Source of the DNA: Poa pratensis | Taxonomy: Eukaryota > Streptophyta > Magnoliopsida > Poales > Poaceae | Direction: 5' to 3' | NCBI GenBank assembly: GCA_947311845.1 | Contig: CAMZMU010000020.1 | Location: forward strand, 34,363,946-34,427,945 | Length of the DNA: 64,000 bases | In this document: piece by piece, positions 11,008-22,450 of the stretch | How positions within the stretch are numbered: the first letter of the stretch is position 1 | How the letters are laid out: each line of letters starts with the position of its first letter | Position numbers and translations under genes: made by a program | The notes under the pieces: model-generated | What the model saw: the letters and a program-made list of their open reading frames with translations, nothing else | Told to the model about the DNA's origin: nothing | Database searches by the model: none

Positions 11008-12175
11008 CACAAGAAGCCCACTCCTCTATGCTCATTGATGCTTTACGTGATGAATCCCAGAACTATTTGTCTTCCCCATTGACATCTACAGACATTGAAC
11101 GAATCTCGCCGCCGTCTACAACCATTAACGCCTGGCTCTCCCTCTTCACCATCAATCTCACGACGCCGCGCTCTTTTCCTCTCCCGCACTATATCCATGA
11201 GAAACGCAAACCGATGACGCCAGATGATTCTCCCCCTTTTTTAACTGCGTCAACTTCATTGACAGCTTGCATCACCGCCATCTTCCCCCATCCCTTCCTC
11301 CATATTTCTCCATGGGCCGTCGTAAAGCTTCACTTTTCCAAGCGTGTTCGCCAGATCACGACTCGCATTCGCGGGAACCCAATAATCCTACGGCCGCCAT
11401 CGCGAGCTACACCGCAGGACGTACGCAAGGGCAAGTCGCACTCCAGCACGACCACTCTGCAAATTTCAAAGCCGTGCTATTATTGATGTTGATTTGAGTT
11501 GGGCTCTATGGCTACAGTCCCCTCTGCGCGCCTAGACTTCCTTGAATTACCCAAGGGAGAAACTCCACCCCAGTACAAGGTGAGCTCACATCTCACATGA
11601 ATCTGATCCGACTCTAATGCGATAAATCATTCCCCTCTACTGAATTTTGTATGGATATTTGTTACGTCTGCAATATAGTGCCCTGGTCGATCTGTTTTAT
11701 TTTATTTTATATTTCCTTTGATACAAAACCTTTTATGTGATCTGATTGATTTTAACTCATCTTCAGATGTGTAACTTCCAGGATGCAACCTGAATCTACA
11801 TCTGCCTCTCCGCCTTATATTTCACTGAAGCTATCAATCTAATCAATATGATTATGTTTTCCCGGTTGGTTGCCTTCATACGGTACAGATACACATCAGA
11901 ATATCATGGTAGCCCCTAAAAATGGAGCGTCGCTGCAACTCCGCTCGGCTCTCTTGCAGCGCCCCGTTCTCCCGGCCTCCTTTCTCCGGTCTTGACTGTC
12001 AGCAAAGTTTGTCGTGCATAAATGATTTCTCTACAAGTCTCTTGAAGCAGCCGACTATTCAGTTCGGCAGTTCCACAGACGAGGTACAATTTCTTTCTTA
12101 TATTCTTGGTTTTACTTTAGGTGCCTGCGCTAGCAACTTTGAACATGTTTATTTCCATTGTTCAGGAATTCGTTA
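11008..12175 (+). other. Helitron interior, possible captured gene pieces
   Basis: No full gene. At 11508 a short reading MATVPSARLDFLELPKGETP ends at a consensus-like donor (AAG/GTGAGC, about 11579). Another open segment at 11922-12082 (MERRCNSARLSC onward) ends at GAG/GTACAA. These could be captured exons; I do not recognise them and chance is possible. Confidence 0.3.
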
Positions 12176-12340
12176 ACCGGTAACGGCTCGCTCGGCCACT
12201 GAATAGCGAATAATCGGCCTATTCGCCAGTTAATCGGCCGATTAATCGGGTAATCGGTATTTATCGGCTATTCAGTAACCCACTGAATAGCGATTACTCG
12301 GCCAGTTAATCGGTGATTCGGCCGAATTTTAGAACAATGT
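12176..12340. repeat. TAATCGGCC-rich complex repeat
   Basis: Multiple direct and inverted copies of TTAATCGGCC and CACTGAATAGCGA within 165 bases, including the palindrome TTAATCGGCCGATTAA. It can fold extensively. No coding sense seen. Confidence 0.75.
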
Positions 12341-12702
12341 TTATTTCAGATTTCAGAGGCACTAAGCCTCTTGAATTTATTCAGTTCAGAAGTTCATTAT
12401 GCGAGCATTGCGAGGTACAACTGTTTCTTTACTTCTTGGTTTTTCTACTAGAGCTTGAACTGAACTCCAAAAAAATAAAAAAAATACTAGAGCTTGAACT
12501 GTATAATTAAGACCGCTTAATACAACTTGTGAGTGGAAGCAATGCATTTTTTTTAATTGGCGTGCTTTTTTGTGGCAAAACCAATTAATTATCCTGATCA
12601 TGAGAACAAATTTTCTTTCATAGTGCAATTCTAAGTTAATACTTGGAGGCTTGGAGCAATGCCACTCATAAAAACAGCGGATTCCATACGATTGCCAACA
12701 AT
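12341..12702. other. AT-rich Helitron interior
   Basis: Nothing recognisable. The target duplication TTATA lies at 12703-12707. Confidence 0.5.
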
Positions 12703-12707
12703 TTATA

Positions 12708-13846
12708 TGTCAGAGACTAGTCCCAGAAACTAGGGGTGTCTCTCAAGTGCCAGGAATCGAGTAAGGGCTGAACACAACGTCAAACAACTCCTCAACAACC
12801 TCGGCGACGGTGCTCGTCGAGCTCGGTGAGGAACATCACGACAGAGATGGAACACGAGCCGCTACCCAGGTTCAGGCCCACCGTGAGGTGTAAAGACCCT
12901 ACGTCCTGCTAAGATGTATTGCACTGCTTGGAGAGGTTCACAGTACAAGGTGCTTGCCGAGGGCACAGTTGTGGCTATGGTGGACTATGGTGGAATGAGC
13001 TCCGTCTCCTCCTTCAGACGTAGCTGCTTGGGTGTTGAATGAGCTGGCGAATGCGGGAATCCCCCACCTTGGTCGTACATTGGCTCCTTATATACTGGCC
13101 TTGGTCCTCTTCCCCGAAAACCTCCGGCGGGAAGGGATACCAGAATGCCGCTAGGATGGAGCACAGCGCACGGCCTTGGGGATGTCCATGGACGCGGTCC
13201 ATGGCAGAGAGCACGTCGTCTTGGCAGAAAAAGCCACCGTCCATCCAGGACGGTGGGCTGGCGCTGCAGAGCCCTGTGGCGTGCCCCACGGTGACGTCGC
13301 ACTTGGAGCGTAGCGGCGGCCGGCCGCTTTATCACCAAATTGGCAAGTCTTGGAGTCCGCTTTGTTTGCTCCAGCTTTGTTGACTGCTTTATACACGAGA
13401 ATGGCAACTGCGGCGTCTTCGTCATCGCGCGCAGGCGCGCGCGTCACTCTGCGGCGGGTGCAGAGCCCATGTGCGCTCTGTAGCGAGTGCAGGAGCTTGC
13501 TTCCACTTGAAGGAACCCCGCGAGGGCCTGAAGCCCCGCCGAGGTTCTGTAGCCGTTGACTCCTCGCGAGGGAATCCTCGCGAGGGTAGCGCGGAGACGC
13601 GCCAGGACCTGATGGTTTTCTGGACAGGAGAGGCCTTCCCGAGGCAGAAGTTCCTCTCGAGGTCCCTTAGGCCGAACGTCTGGTCCTTAGCAGAAATGCT
13701 CAGCCGAGCAAAGAAACCCTCGCGAGGGGAAAAGTCCCTCGCGAGGCTCGTCAGGCTGAACGCCTGGTCCTTAGTAGAATTTCCTGCGGAGCGTCAAGGG
13801 CTGTGGCAGGCCGGCCCATGGTACCCTGGTTTCCACTGGGCCGACA
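12708..13846 (-). repeat. 3' LTR of Tat element
   Basis: 1,139 bp, TGTC...GACA ends, near-identical to the copy at 20142-21263. Contains CTCGCGAGG palindromes and, on the minus strand, a TATA box (GTATATAAGG, about 13087-13096). It is longer than its partner, partly from an extra CTCGCGAGGGAAT unit near 13565-13585 and extra bases near 13731. Confidence 0.95.
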
Positions 13847-14034
13847 GTAGCCCCCGGGCCCGCGATGGGCACGCTGGAGTTCCTCAGGCGGAGGCGAATC
13901 GTCGTGGGCCCAAAGAAGCCTGCGTAGCCCGAGACACGTGGAGCGTCGCAGCCGGACACGATCCCATGATCTCCTCTGAAGTAACGGGCGTCGTGGTGGG
14001 ACCCGCCACGTCCTGGTAACGGCTAGATGAGCCG

Positions 14035-14042
14035 ATAAAAGG
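14035..14042 (+). promoter_or_regulatory. TATA box of the antisense ORF
   Basis: ATAAAAGG in GCCGATAAAAGGCGGAGAG, 109 bases upstream of the ATG at 14144. Spacing leaves room for a start site near 14065 and a leader of about 80 bases. Inferred from motif and position only. Confidence 0.45.
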
Positions 14043-14143
14043 CGGAGAGCTCGGCGCAGGCGGCCATTACTCCACTCGTTCCCCTTTCGCTTTCTTCTTC
14101 CCAGCGCTCAATCCCCAAGCTCCTCCTTCGCAATCTTGCTGCG

Positions 14144-16186
14144 ATGGCGCCCAAGAAGGCCACCGCGTCCAAGAAGGGCAAGGCGGTGGTGCAGGGCGGC
14201 GAGCCTGCTGCGATGCAGTAGGACGGTGATCTCAAGCCGGCTCTGATCGGCTTCCGCTTCGAGAAGGAGGCGCAGCTGGACAAGGTGCGTCATATGGCGG
14301 CCTCTGCGACCAACGAGCACGGTGCCACGGTGCTCAAGCTGGCGGGCAACTCCTTCGGCAGCTTCTACCCCATCTTCATGCACACCCTCTACGTCGGGCT
14401 CGTGCCTCCCTTCTCCGACTTCTACTTGGCGGTTCTGGAGCGTTACCAGATCCAGATTCTTCATCTCCACCCCAACTCCATCCTCGTCCTCGCCATCTTC
14501 GCCTATCTCCGCGAGGCGTACATTGGCATTCCGCCCTCGGTGGACCTCTTCCGTAGCTTCTACGCGCTCCGGTTCACGGCGAACAAGGAGCGGTCGGGGT
14601 GCGTGTCCTTCCGCATCACCGATGGCATGGGAGGCGTCTACATCCCCATTGCGCGGAACGGCGAGAACATCGTGACCAGCGTGACGAAGAAGGTGGAGGA
14701 CTTCCGCAAGCGCTGGTTCCTCATGAAGTTCGGGAGCCAGAGTCCTTTCTTCGAACTGTCTGAAGCGCCTCCGACGAAGAGGGCGAGCTGGTCTTCCAAG
14801 CCACTCAAGAGCGCAGCACTTGGCCCCGTGGTGAGGCGCTTGAAGGACCTTCGCGAGGCAGGCCTCACCGGGCAGATGGTGGCCAAGGATTTCGTGAAGC
14901 GTCGCATCGCTCCACTCTAGAGGCATGCGGACGCGATGTGGCTGTACTCCAACCAGAGGGACAAGATGCGCCTGAGCGCTACCCTCTTCACGCAGGAGGA
15001 GGTGCACAGCATTATGGAGACCCTCTTCACGTCTCCAGACATCCCCACGCCTACCGACAAGGCCGTTCCACTCCACAGGATCGATCTTGGGCGTCGTGTC
15101 TCGCACGTGCAGACAATGCCGAAGTTCGACCAATGGGGTCTGGTGCCTGAGGGGCACATCGGACCTCGCGAGGACCCGGAGTCAGCGGCGCAGGGGGCGC
15201 CAGCTGAGGGCGATGAGGAGACGACGGAGACGCCCGCGGAGTCTGACGCGGGCGCGACCGGCGCCTCGGGAGGCCCCACTTCCTCGGCGGAGAACTCGAG
15301 CACCTCGAAGGGTGCGCCGCCTGATGTCGAGATCCACGAGATTTCCTCAGGCAGCGGCGACCAGTTCGTGGTCGCTCCCTCGCAGCGTGTCGAGGGAAAG
15401 GAGGAGAGTGAGGACGATGGTGCTTCGTCGGGCCACTGCGAGCCCCGCTCCAAGGCGATCCACGACAGGAACGCCAGAGCCCAGGAGGGGGCAGAGGCAT
15501 GGAAGATTGCGGAGCCCAGCGCTCCGCCTGCGCGGCGGATGAAGAGGAAGTGGGTCGACACCGCGGCGTAAGCCTTGTATCTCTTTCTCTGTTTGATGTC
15601 GTTCTTGTGTAGACTTCTTGAGTGGTTTTTGAACCTTTTCCTCTCCAGGCGCCCCGAGGAGCCAAAGCGGCGGAGGCTCCGGAGACTTGGAGAGATTCCC
15701 AGCGCTGCAGTGGCGTCTGCAGCGCCTACGGCTGAGGTGGTGCCTCACGAGGCCACCGCCTCTTCTCCCGAGGCTGCGGCGCCGCCTCCTGAGGCAGAGG
15801 AGCGCCACGAGGAGAAGGAGGAGGAGGCTGAGGTGACGATGCCGCCAACTGCGCGGCCTGACGCCTCTCCTGTGCGGCAGGAAAAGGTGACGGAGGAGGA
15901 TACGGCGAGGACCGCGTCGCCGGCGAAAGAGCGCGCGGCGGAGACAGCGGTTTCGGCAAAGACGCGCGCTGATGCCGAGATGGAGGAGGCCACCGTGCCG
16001 TCGCCTCCACCAAGCGTGGGCCCTGGAGGGCCGACGATGGACACTGAGGCTGCTGCGGGGGCGGGGTGCGGTGTGGTGCTGGGAGAGGCATGGCGCGGCG
16101 CTGGGCTAGCTGGGCGGCTACGCTGCCTCCTCCACAGGAGTGGCAGCACGGCATGGCGACAGGAGCGGCTGCTCCCTGGGCGGTGA
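14144..16186 (+). pseudogene. antisense extra ORF of Tat element, spliced, two stops
   Basis: It starts MAPKKATASKKGKAVVQGGE and runs in one frame through TAG stops at 14219-14221 and 14918-14920. The core (PPFSDFYLAVLERYQIQILH, then LREAYIGIPPSVDLFRSFYA) matches the putative gypsy-type plant transposon domain (PF04195-like, from memory). A GT-AG intron (15568-15648) keeps the frame and joins to RPEEPKRRRLRRLGE and an Ala/Glu/Pro-rich tail; the last residues may be chimeric. Extra ORFs, some antisense, are known in Tat elements such as Grande and RIRE2. The two stops make this copy inactive unless read through. Confidence 0.75.
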
Positions 16187-16209
16187 CGAACAACGCCGGC
16201 AAATTGCCC

Positions 16210-16852
16210 CCCCCCTTTGTGCTCTCTGGTGCTCGAGGATGATCAGTGAGGCGAGGGAGATCAGATGGGTGCAGGGAATCGACGAAATTTACTCGAAATC
16301 GATCGGATTGATCTTCGATTTGGGGATAAACTCGACACTGGCACAAGGTGCTCGACAGGTGCCTGACCCAAATCCAAATTTGGATTTTTGCAATTTGTTT
16401 TCATAATTTGCTTCTTATATATTTATAAGGATTTGTGGTGCTGTGGTGCAATTTGTTTGACAAGTGTTGCACCACACACTTTGTGATTTAAAAAGATAAA
16501 GAAAGGTTTTTGGAATTTTAAATTTAGATTCTTGAAAATATATTTGGAGAGGGAAAAGTGTAGGAATAAAATTGAGAGTGATTACTTATCACTCCACTGA
16601 ATTTTATTGTGAAGGAAAACAATTTCTCACTTGGAGAATTTTGTGTGACACTTGTCACATGATTTTATGTGTTGATCTTTTTATTTTGTTTCTTTTCTTT
16701 TCTTCATGTTTTTATTTAGCAAACAACACACAATCAACAAGAATTAATTAACGCAAGCAATAACATGCAATCAACACATATAACTTAACAAAAGTTTTTG
16801 TTGGCTCTCATTTTTGGAATAATAATACTGATAATATTTTTGGGATGTTACA
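16210..16852 (-). repeat. LTR piece of a second gypsy element
   Basis: Read on the minus strand it starts TGTAACATCCCAAAAATATT, preceded by the purine tract GGGGGGAAGGAT, a standard gypsy 3' junction. The inner limit near 16190-16250 is unclear where it fuses with the Tat antisense ORF. Confidence 0.6.
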
Positions 16853-16978
16853 ATCCTTCCCCCCGTAAAATAAATCTCGTCCCGAGATTTGCTAGGCTTA
16901 GGTACTAAAGAGGTTTGGGAATTCGCTCCTAAGATAATCTTCGCGTTCCCAAGTTGCTTCTTCTTCAGAGTGGTTAGT

Positions 16979-17334
16979 TCACTGGACTTTGTAGAACTTG
17001 ATCACGCGTCTCCGGGTAACACGAACATCTTCTTCGAGAATCTTGAGGGGTCTCTCACGATAAGTCAGGTCTTGGTTTAGGTCGATGGAGAGGTGGTCGA
17101 TGTTTTTGAAAACATCAGGCTGGTCAGGAACTTCGAGACACTTCCGGAGCAAGGAAATGTGGAAGACATCGTGATAATCTCCTAACTCCGGGGGCAACTC
17201 CAGCTGATAGGATACTTCTCCTCGACGAGCAATAATCTTGAAAGGTCCAATATACCTTGGCGCTAATTTTCCTTTGACATGGAAACGCTGCATTCCTTTG
17301 AGGGGTGTCACTCGGAGATAAACATAATTTTCCT
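16979..17334 (-). pseudogene. integrase C-terminal tail of the second gypsy element
   Basis: Minus-strand peptide [20 protein letters not shown], then [20 protein letters not shown] and [20 protein letters not shown], is the conserved tail of gypsy integrases next to the 3' LTR. ISLLRK and the GPF/Y motif are diagnostic. It is joined to Tat RT sequence near 17335, so a recombination or deletion fused two unrelated elements. Confidence 0.8.
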
Positions 17335-20082
17335 TAGCCGGCGGTGGAGTCCACGATCTGGTCTATTCGAGGCATGGGGTACGGGTCCTTGGGGCAGGCC
17401 TTGTTGAGGTCGGTGTAGTCGATGCAGAGTCTGCCGTCCTCTGTGTGCTTGGGAACGACCACCGTGTTGGAGAGCCATGTGGGGTGTGGAACTTCTCGGA
17501 TTATGTGTGCTTCTTTCAACTTCTCTACTTCCTTGATAATGAACTCTTGCTTCTCTGGCGCCTGGCGCCGTGCTTTCTGCTTCACGGGGCGTGCGTTTAG
17601 ACACACGGCTAAGTGGTGCTCGATCACCTCCCTCGGTACTCCGGACATCTCTGACGGTGTCCATGCGACGAGTCAGAGTTTGCCCTGAGGAAGGCGGCGA
17701 GCGCGCTTTCCTATTTGGGAGGCAAGCCAGCGCCTATGGTGACGCTAGCCCCCTAGCCGCTGGCATCCAACGACACCTTCTTCGTGGCTGCCTGCTCCTG
17801 TGAGAACAGCTGCTTCTTCTTCGCGGGCCTCTCGAGGGGCTCCATGTCCTCGTCAGCGGGGAATGCCACGGCAGCGGCCTTGTAGGCGGTATCGACAGAG
17901 CGCATTGCGTCCTGGACTTGACCGTGGATGGCGATGGTGCCGCCGCTGCCTGGAATCTTGACGATGTTGTACGCGTGGTGAGTGACGGCCATGAATTTCA
18001 CGAGGGCGGGGTAGCCGAGGATGGCGTTGTAGGGCAGGCCGATGTGCGCGACGTCGAAGTCGATCTGCTCGGTGCGGTAGTTCTTCGGCGTGCCGAAAGT
18101 GACCGCGAGCCGCACCTGCCCCAGCGGAGTGGTGGAGCCACTCGTCACCCCCGTGAAGGGCCTGGAGGGCATCAGCAACTCGTATGGCACTTGAAGCTGC
18201 TCGAAGGTCTCGACGGAGATGACGTTCAAGCCCGCACCCCCATCTATGAGCGTCGTCTTGGCGACGGCGATGTTGTTGATGATGGGAGTGCACACCAGAG
18301 GGATGGTGCCAACAGCCTTGGTCGACTTGGGGTGGTCCTTGGAGTCGAAGGCGATGGTATACTGCGACCACTTGAGGGGCTGGGATGCCTCAATCCCTGG
18401 AAGCGCGGCGTTGACCTCGCGAGAGAATTGCTTGAAGTGGTTGTTGGACTTGGGCGCCTGAGACCCGCCGAGGATGCAGGCTATTGCCCCCTGTGGGGCC
18501 TGGTAGCCCCCAGGGTTCTCGTCGGGGAGATTGCCGTTCTGGCCGGTGTTGTTCCCCCGAGCCCTCTGCTGGAAGTTGTGGCGTCCACCATGGTTCTTCT
18601 CGCGCTCCTTGCTGAGCTGCTTGAGCTCCCAGCAGTCTTCAGTCGCGTGGTTGTGCCTGTTGTGGTAGATGCAGAACGGGCGATTGTCCACCTTCTTCTC
18701 ATCAGCCGCCGGAGAAGCCTCGCGAGGCTGCTTGGCGTCGGGCTCTGCCGCGAGGATGGCGGTGGTCTTGCGCTTCTCGACAGCCTTCTTCTTGCTCCTG
18801 GACCCCTCAGGAGGGTCATCCTCCGTTTCTTTCTTGACGAAGAGAAGGCCTTCTTCAGCCTTGGCGCACTTGTCAGCTAGATCGAAGAGCTTCACCACCG
18901 AGGTGAGGGTGTCGTGGATGCCGAGCTTCTCGAGCATCCGACGGTTCGTGACGCCCTCCCTGAAGGCGGAGATGACGTGCGAGTCCGGGATGTTCGAATC
19001 TTGTTGCGGACCTGGCTGAAGTGCTGGATGTATCTGCGGAGGGTCTCGTCAGGCTTCTGGCGCACCGCGCGAAGGTCGTTGTAGGTGAGTGCGCGCTCGT
19101 AGGTGCCCTTGAAGTTAGCGACGAAGACCTCGCAGAGGTCCTCCCATGTGTCGATGGTGTTCTCGGGGAGGTTCATGAGCCACGAGAGCGCGGAGTCCTT
19201 GAGCGCCATGGAGAGCCAGTTGGCCATCACCTTGTCGTCGCCTCCCGCGGCCTGGATGGAGACGGTGTAGAGTTGCAGGAACTCTAGAGGGTTGGTCCTG
19301 CCGTCGTGGCACGGAGGGAGGTCTGGCTTGAACTTCACTGGCCAGACGACGCGGCGCAAGTTGCGGGTGAAGGCGGTGCAGCCCGTGGCGTATGTCACAG
19401 CGCCGCCAGCGAGTGCGCCGCGGTTCTGGCGGCCTGCAGCAGCAATCTCTTGGACGACGCGGTTGTGGCGGTCCCTCTGGAGCTCGATCTCCACGCGCGC
19501 ATCCGCTGGAGTCCGCTGCACAATCTGGCAGTCGTGCGGTGAGGATGCGTGCGACGCGGCGCGGTGGTTTGCTGCCGGAGCTGCAGCTGGAGGAGGTGGC
19601 GGAGGCGGAGGGGGAGGAGGAGCGCCGTGCGCTATGTTCCCCTCGCGTCCGGAGTGGCGCACCAGCGAGCGAGAAGGCGCTGGTGCTCCAGTAGTAGCGG
19701 CAGGAACGGCGGCGGCGTTGATGAGCTCCTCGAGGCGCCCGAGCCAGTTGTCGTGGCCCACCTGCGTGGGGCGGTAGCGCAGCAGCTCCTGCGCCATCAG
19801 TAGCGCAGTGGCTGGGCTGGGCGCCGCTCGGCCCTGCGTGGAGGCGCTCTCGCGCCTGGATGGGTGCAGGGAGGAAGCTCCCTCGCCCTCGTCGTCGTTG
19901 CCGCCGTCGTTGCCGCTGTCGTTGCCGCCGTCGTCCTCAGGATGCTCAACGCGCGGCTCGGCGTTGCGCTCTGAAGCGCGGTTGGCGCGTGGGCGACCAC
20001 GCGGGTTGTTGTTGGCGGCGGGCTCGGTGTTTGCTCTGCCAGACGTCCGTCGCGCAAGGCGCGCAACTCGCGTGTCAGTCAT
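17335..20082 (-). pseudogene. Tat gag, protease and start of RT
   Basis: From ATG at 20082: a charged, low-complexity N terminus, then the retrotransposon gag domain (AMALKDSALSWLMNLPENTI region; VFVANFKGTYERALTYNDLR; DETLRRYIQHFSQVRNK). The frame slips near 18994, fitted by one missing C, and continues LGIHDTLTSVVKLFDLADKC to a finger-like FCIYHNRHNHATEDC and a protease core TLIDGGAGLNVIS, stopping at 17753. RT then begins in another frame with WLSNTVVVPKHTEDGRLCID and [20 protein letters not shown], and ends at DSTAG, where the chimeric junction removes the catalytic RT, RNase H and integrase core. Confidence 0.85.
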
Positions 20083-20114
20083 GGCGCGAAGAGGTTGAAG
20101 AAGTTGAAGACGCG

Positions 20115-20141
20115 CCTCAGCCCCCTACCTGGCGCGCCAAA
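20115..20141 (-). other. primer binding site of Tat element
   Basis: On the minus strand TTTGGCGCGCCAGGTAGGGG follows the 5' LTR directly. It includes the palindrome TGGCGCGCCA. The matching tRNA was not determined. Confidence 0.6.
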
Positions 20142-21263
20142 TGTCGGAGACTAGTCCCAGGAACTAGGGGTGTCTCTCAAGTGCTTGGAATCGAGTAAGG
20201 GGCTGAACACAACGTCAAACAACTCCTCAACAACCTCGGCGACGGTGCTCGTCGAGCTCGGTGAGGAACATCACGACAGAGATGGAACACGAGCCGCTAC
20301 CCAGGTTCAGGCCCACCGTGAGGTGTAAAGACCCTACGTCCTGGCTAAGTTGTATTGCACTGCTTGGAGAGGTTCACAGTACAAGGTGCTTGCCGAGGGC
20401 ACAGTTGTGGCTATGGTGGACTATGGTGGAATGAGCTCCGTCTCCTCCTTCAGACGTAGCTGCTTGGGTGTTGAATGAGCTGGCGAATGCGGGAATCCCC
20501 CTCCTTGGTCGTACACTGGCTCCTTATATACTGGCCTTGCTCCTCTTCCCCGAAAACCTCCGGCGGGAAGGGATACCACAATGCCGCTAGGATGGAGCAC
20601 AGCGCATGGCCTCGGGGATGTCCATGGACGCGGTCCATGGCAGAGAGCACGTCGTCTTGGCAGAAAAAGCCACCGTCCATCCAGGACGGTGGGCTGGCGC
20701 TGCAGAGCCCTGTGGCGTGCCCCACGGTGACGTCGCACTTGGAGCGTAGCGGCGGCCGGCCGCTTTATCACCAAATTGGCAAGTCTTGGAGTCCACTTTG
20801 CTTGCTCCAGCTTTGTTGACTGCTTTATACACGAGAATGGCAACTGCGGCGTCTTCGTCATCGCGCGCGGGCGCGCGCGTCACTCTGGGCGGGCGCAGAG
20901 CCCATGTGCGCTCTGCAGCGAGTGCAGGAGCTTGCTTCCACTTGAAGGAACCCCGCGAGGGCCTGAAGCCTCGCCGAGGTTCTGTAGCCGTTGACTCCTC
21001 GCGAGGGTAGCGCGGAGACGCGCCAGGACCTGATGGTTTTCTGGGCAGGAGAGGCCTTCCCGAGGCAGAAGTTCCTCTCGAGGCCCCTTAGGCCGAACGT
21101 CTGATCCTTAGCAGAAATGCTCAGCCGAGCAAATAAACCCTCGCGAGGGGATCCCTCGCGAGGCTCGTCGGGCTGAACGCCTGGTCCTTGGTAGAATTTC
21201 CTGCGGAGCGTCGAGGGTTGTGGCAGGCCGGCCCATGGTACCCTGGTTTCCACTGGGCCGACA
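20142..21263 (-). repeat. 5' LTR of Tat element
   Basis: 1,122 bp, near-identical to the 3' LTR, with scattered substitutions and two small indels at CTCGCGAGG repeats. On the minus strand AGTATATAAGGAGCC (about 20519-20533) is the likely TATA region driving gag-pol. Confidence 0.95.
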
Positions 21264-21268
21264 TTATA

Positions 21269-22209
21269 TTTCTTAAATCTTGGTTAGAATTGGCAATGCA
21301 ATCGTTCATTTACTTTGATTTCTACTGAAAAGTGGAATCAATAGCTAATTTTATAACGGCGACTCAGACGGAGTAGCTTCCTTTTTTGCTCTATATACGA
21401 TTGCTCTATATACCACAGGTAAAATTATTTGCATCCCAAGATATTTTCTCGGTGGTACAGTTATTTGAACATGCTAATATATTTCTTGGTAGTAGCTTCC
21501 TTTTTGGCTCCATAGTTGATGGTTAGGAAAGTCGACATATGGTATTATTATGTTGTTTCGTTAAATATTTAATGGGGTTTGCCTTATAACAACCACTTCT
21601 TATACAACTCTGACCTCTACTCATTTTATTCCGTGTAGACTAGAATGTTTTTCGTATGATGCTGCACTGTTCTATAGGTGCATTGGGTTTACCTTTTGAC
21701 ATGAACTTCTTATACAACTATGTACTCCACTCATTCTGATTGGTGAAGATAATAATTCGTATAATGCAACACAATATATTATTAGAGCATTGTTCATGCC
21801 TTTGGTATATTGATCGAGCTTTCAAGGCCTAATCGACGTTCGAGACATGTAACGAAGGAATTTCAGAGTCAGTTGAAACCTAACTACAAAGACGGATGAT
21901 TGAAAATTGCATTGGCTTTTAGAACTACCCGCTTTGGTAGCCAGTGAGTTCGAAAAATTATCGCACATCTCTCATTTCCTACCTTTCCATGATGTTTCCT
22001 TCAGAAGGATAAATTGATGAGCAATTTATGAATGAGTGCCATGTTGGCCACCTTCACTTGGAAAGGTCAAATGTGGGCAAAACTTTGGATACACATTTTT
22101 CATTCTTGAAATAAATTCTTAACGCCAATTATTAGTTATTTAGTATAAAATAAAATTTACAGAAAATTTATGTGGATGTTCCCACAGCAACGCGCGGGGA
22201 ATCATCTAG
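21269..22209 (+). other. right arm of the probable Helitron
   Basis: AT-rich and non-coding. It ends with the GC-rich potential stem and CTAG terminus at 22206-22209. Confidence 0.5.
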
Positions 22210-22450
22210 TTCATATAGATTTGGGAGCTGCAAATGGGTAGCAACCATGTGGAATTGAGAAAAAGTTCACGCGGTATTTTTTTTTCCACCCAGCCCAGAT
22301 AATTGTTCACAACGCAATACAAAATCCTGAGTGATGTCAGCAGACCGAGAATTATCGCTGCCTAAATTATTAAAAGGAAAAAAAGAAAGAAGGAAAACAT
22401 CGCTGCCGTTAGAGTTATCCCCTCGCAAGGAGTCATCTTTGGTAGCCGCA
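22210..22450 (+). promoter_or_regulatory. upstream region and leader of BPG2
   Basis: Short gap between the Helitron end and the BPG2 ATG. No clear TATA box. If the Helitron call is right, its insertion lies only about 240 bases from the start codon and probably replaced the distal promoter. Confidence 0.4.

Larger units (their letters stand above)
12708..21263 (-). mobile_element. Tat-type Ty3/gypsy retrotransposon, chimeric and deleted
   Basis: Both LTRs are present, and a perfect 5-bp target duplication TTATA flanks the element (12703-12707 and 21264-21268). Gag-pol reads on the minus strand, so the 5' LTR is at the right. GGGCCCGGGGGCTAC before the 3' LTR (minus) and TTTGGCGCGCCAGG after the 5' LTR are typical of Tat-clade grass elements. 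Pol is cut just inside RT and joined to the end of another gypsy element. An extra antisense ORF lies near the 3' LTR. The element cannot be autonomous. Confidence 0.9.
10747..22209 (+). mobile_element. probable Helitron, interrupted by a gypsy element
   Basis: The right end reads CAACGCGCGGGGAATCATCTAG followed by T at 22210. This fits grass Helitron 3' ends: CTAG terminus, insertion before T, GC-rich potential stem just upstream. The left candidate starts TCTTCTCTATCTAAATAGG after an A at 10746, fitting the 5' TC rule. Without the inserted 8.56-kb gypsy element the unit is about 2.9 kb and has no Rep/helicase, so it would be non-autonomous. The left end is less certain than the right. Confidence 0.5.

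Noticed and set aside
14108..15157. Long minus-strand open frame (349 codons)
   Set aside because: Shadow of the GC-rich antisense Tat ORF on the plus strand; no recognisable domain, and third-position GC explains the openness.
17918..18880. Long plus-strand open frame opposite Tat gag/protease
   Set aside because: Low-complexity Val/Gly/Leu shadow of the real minus-strand ORF, which has gag, finger and protease motifs.
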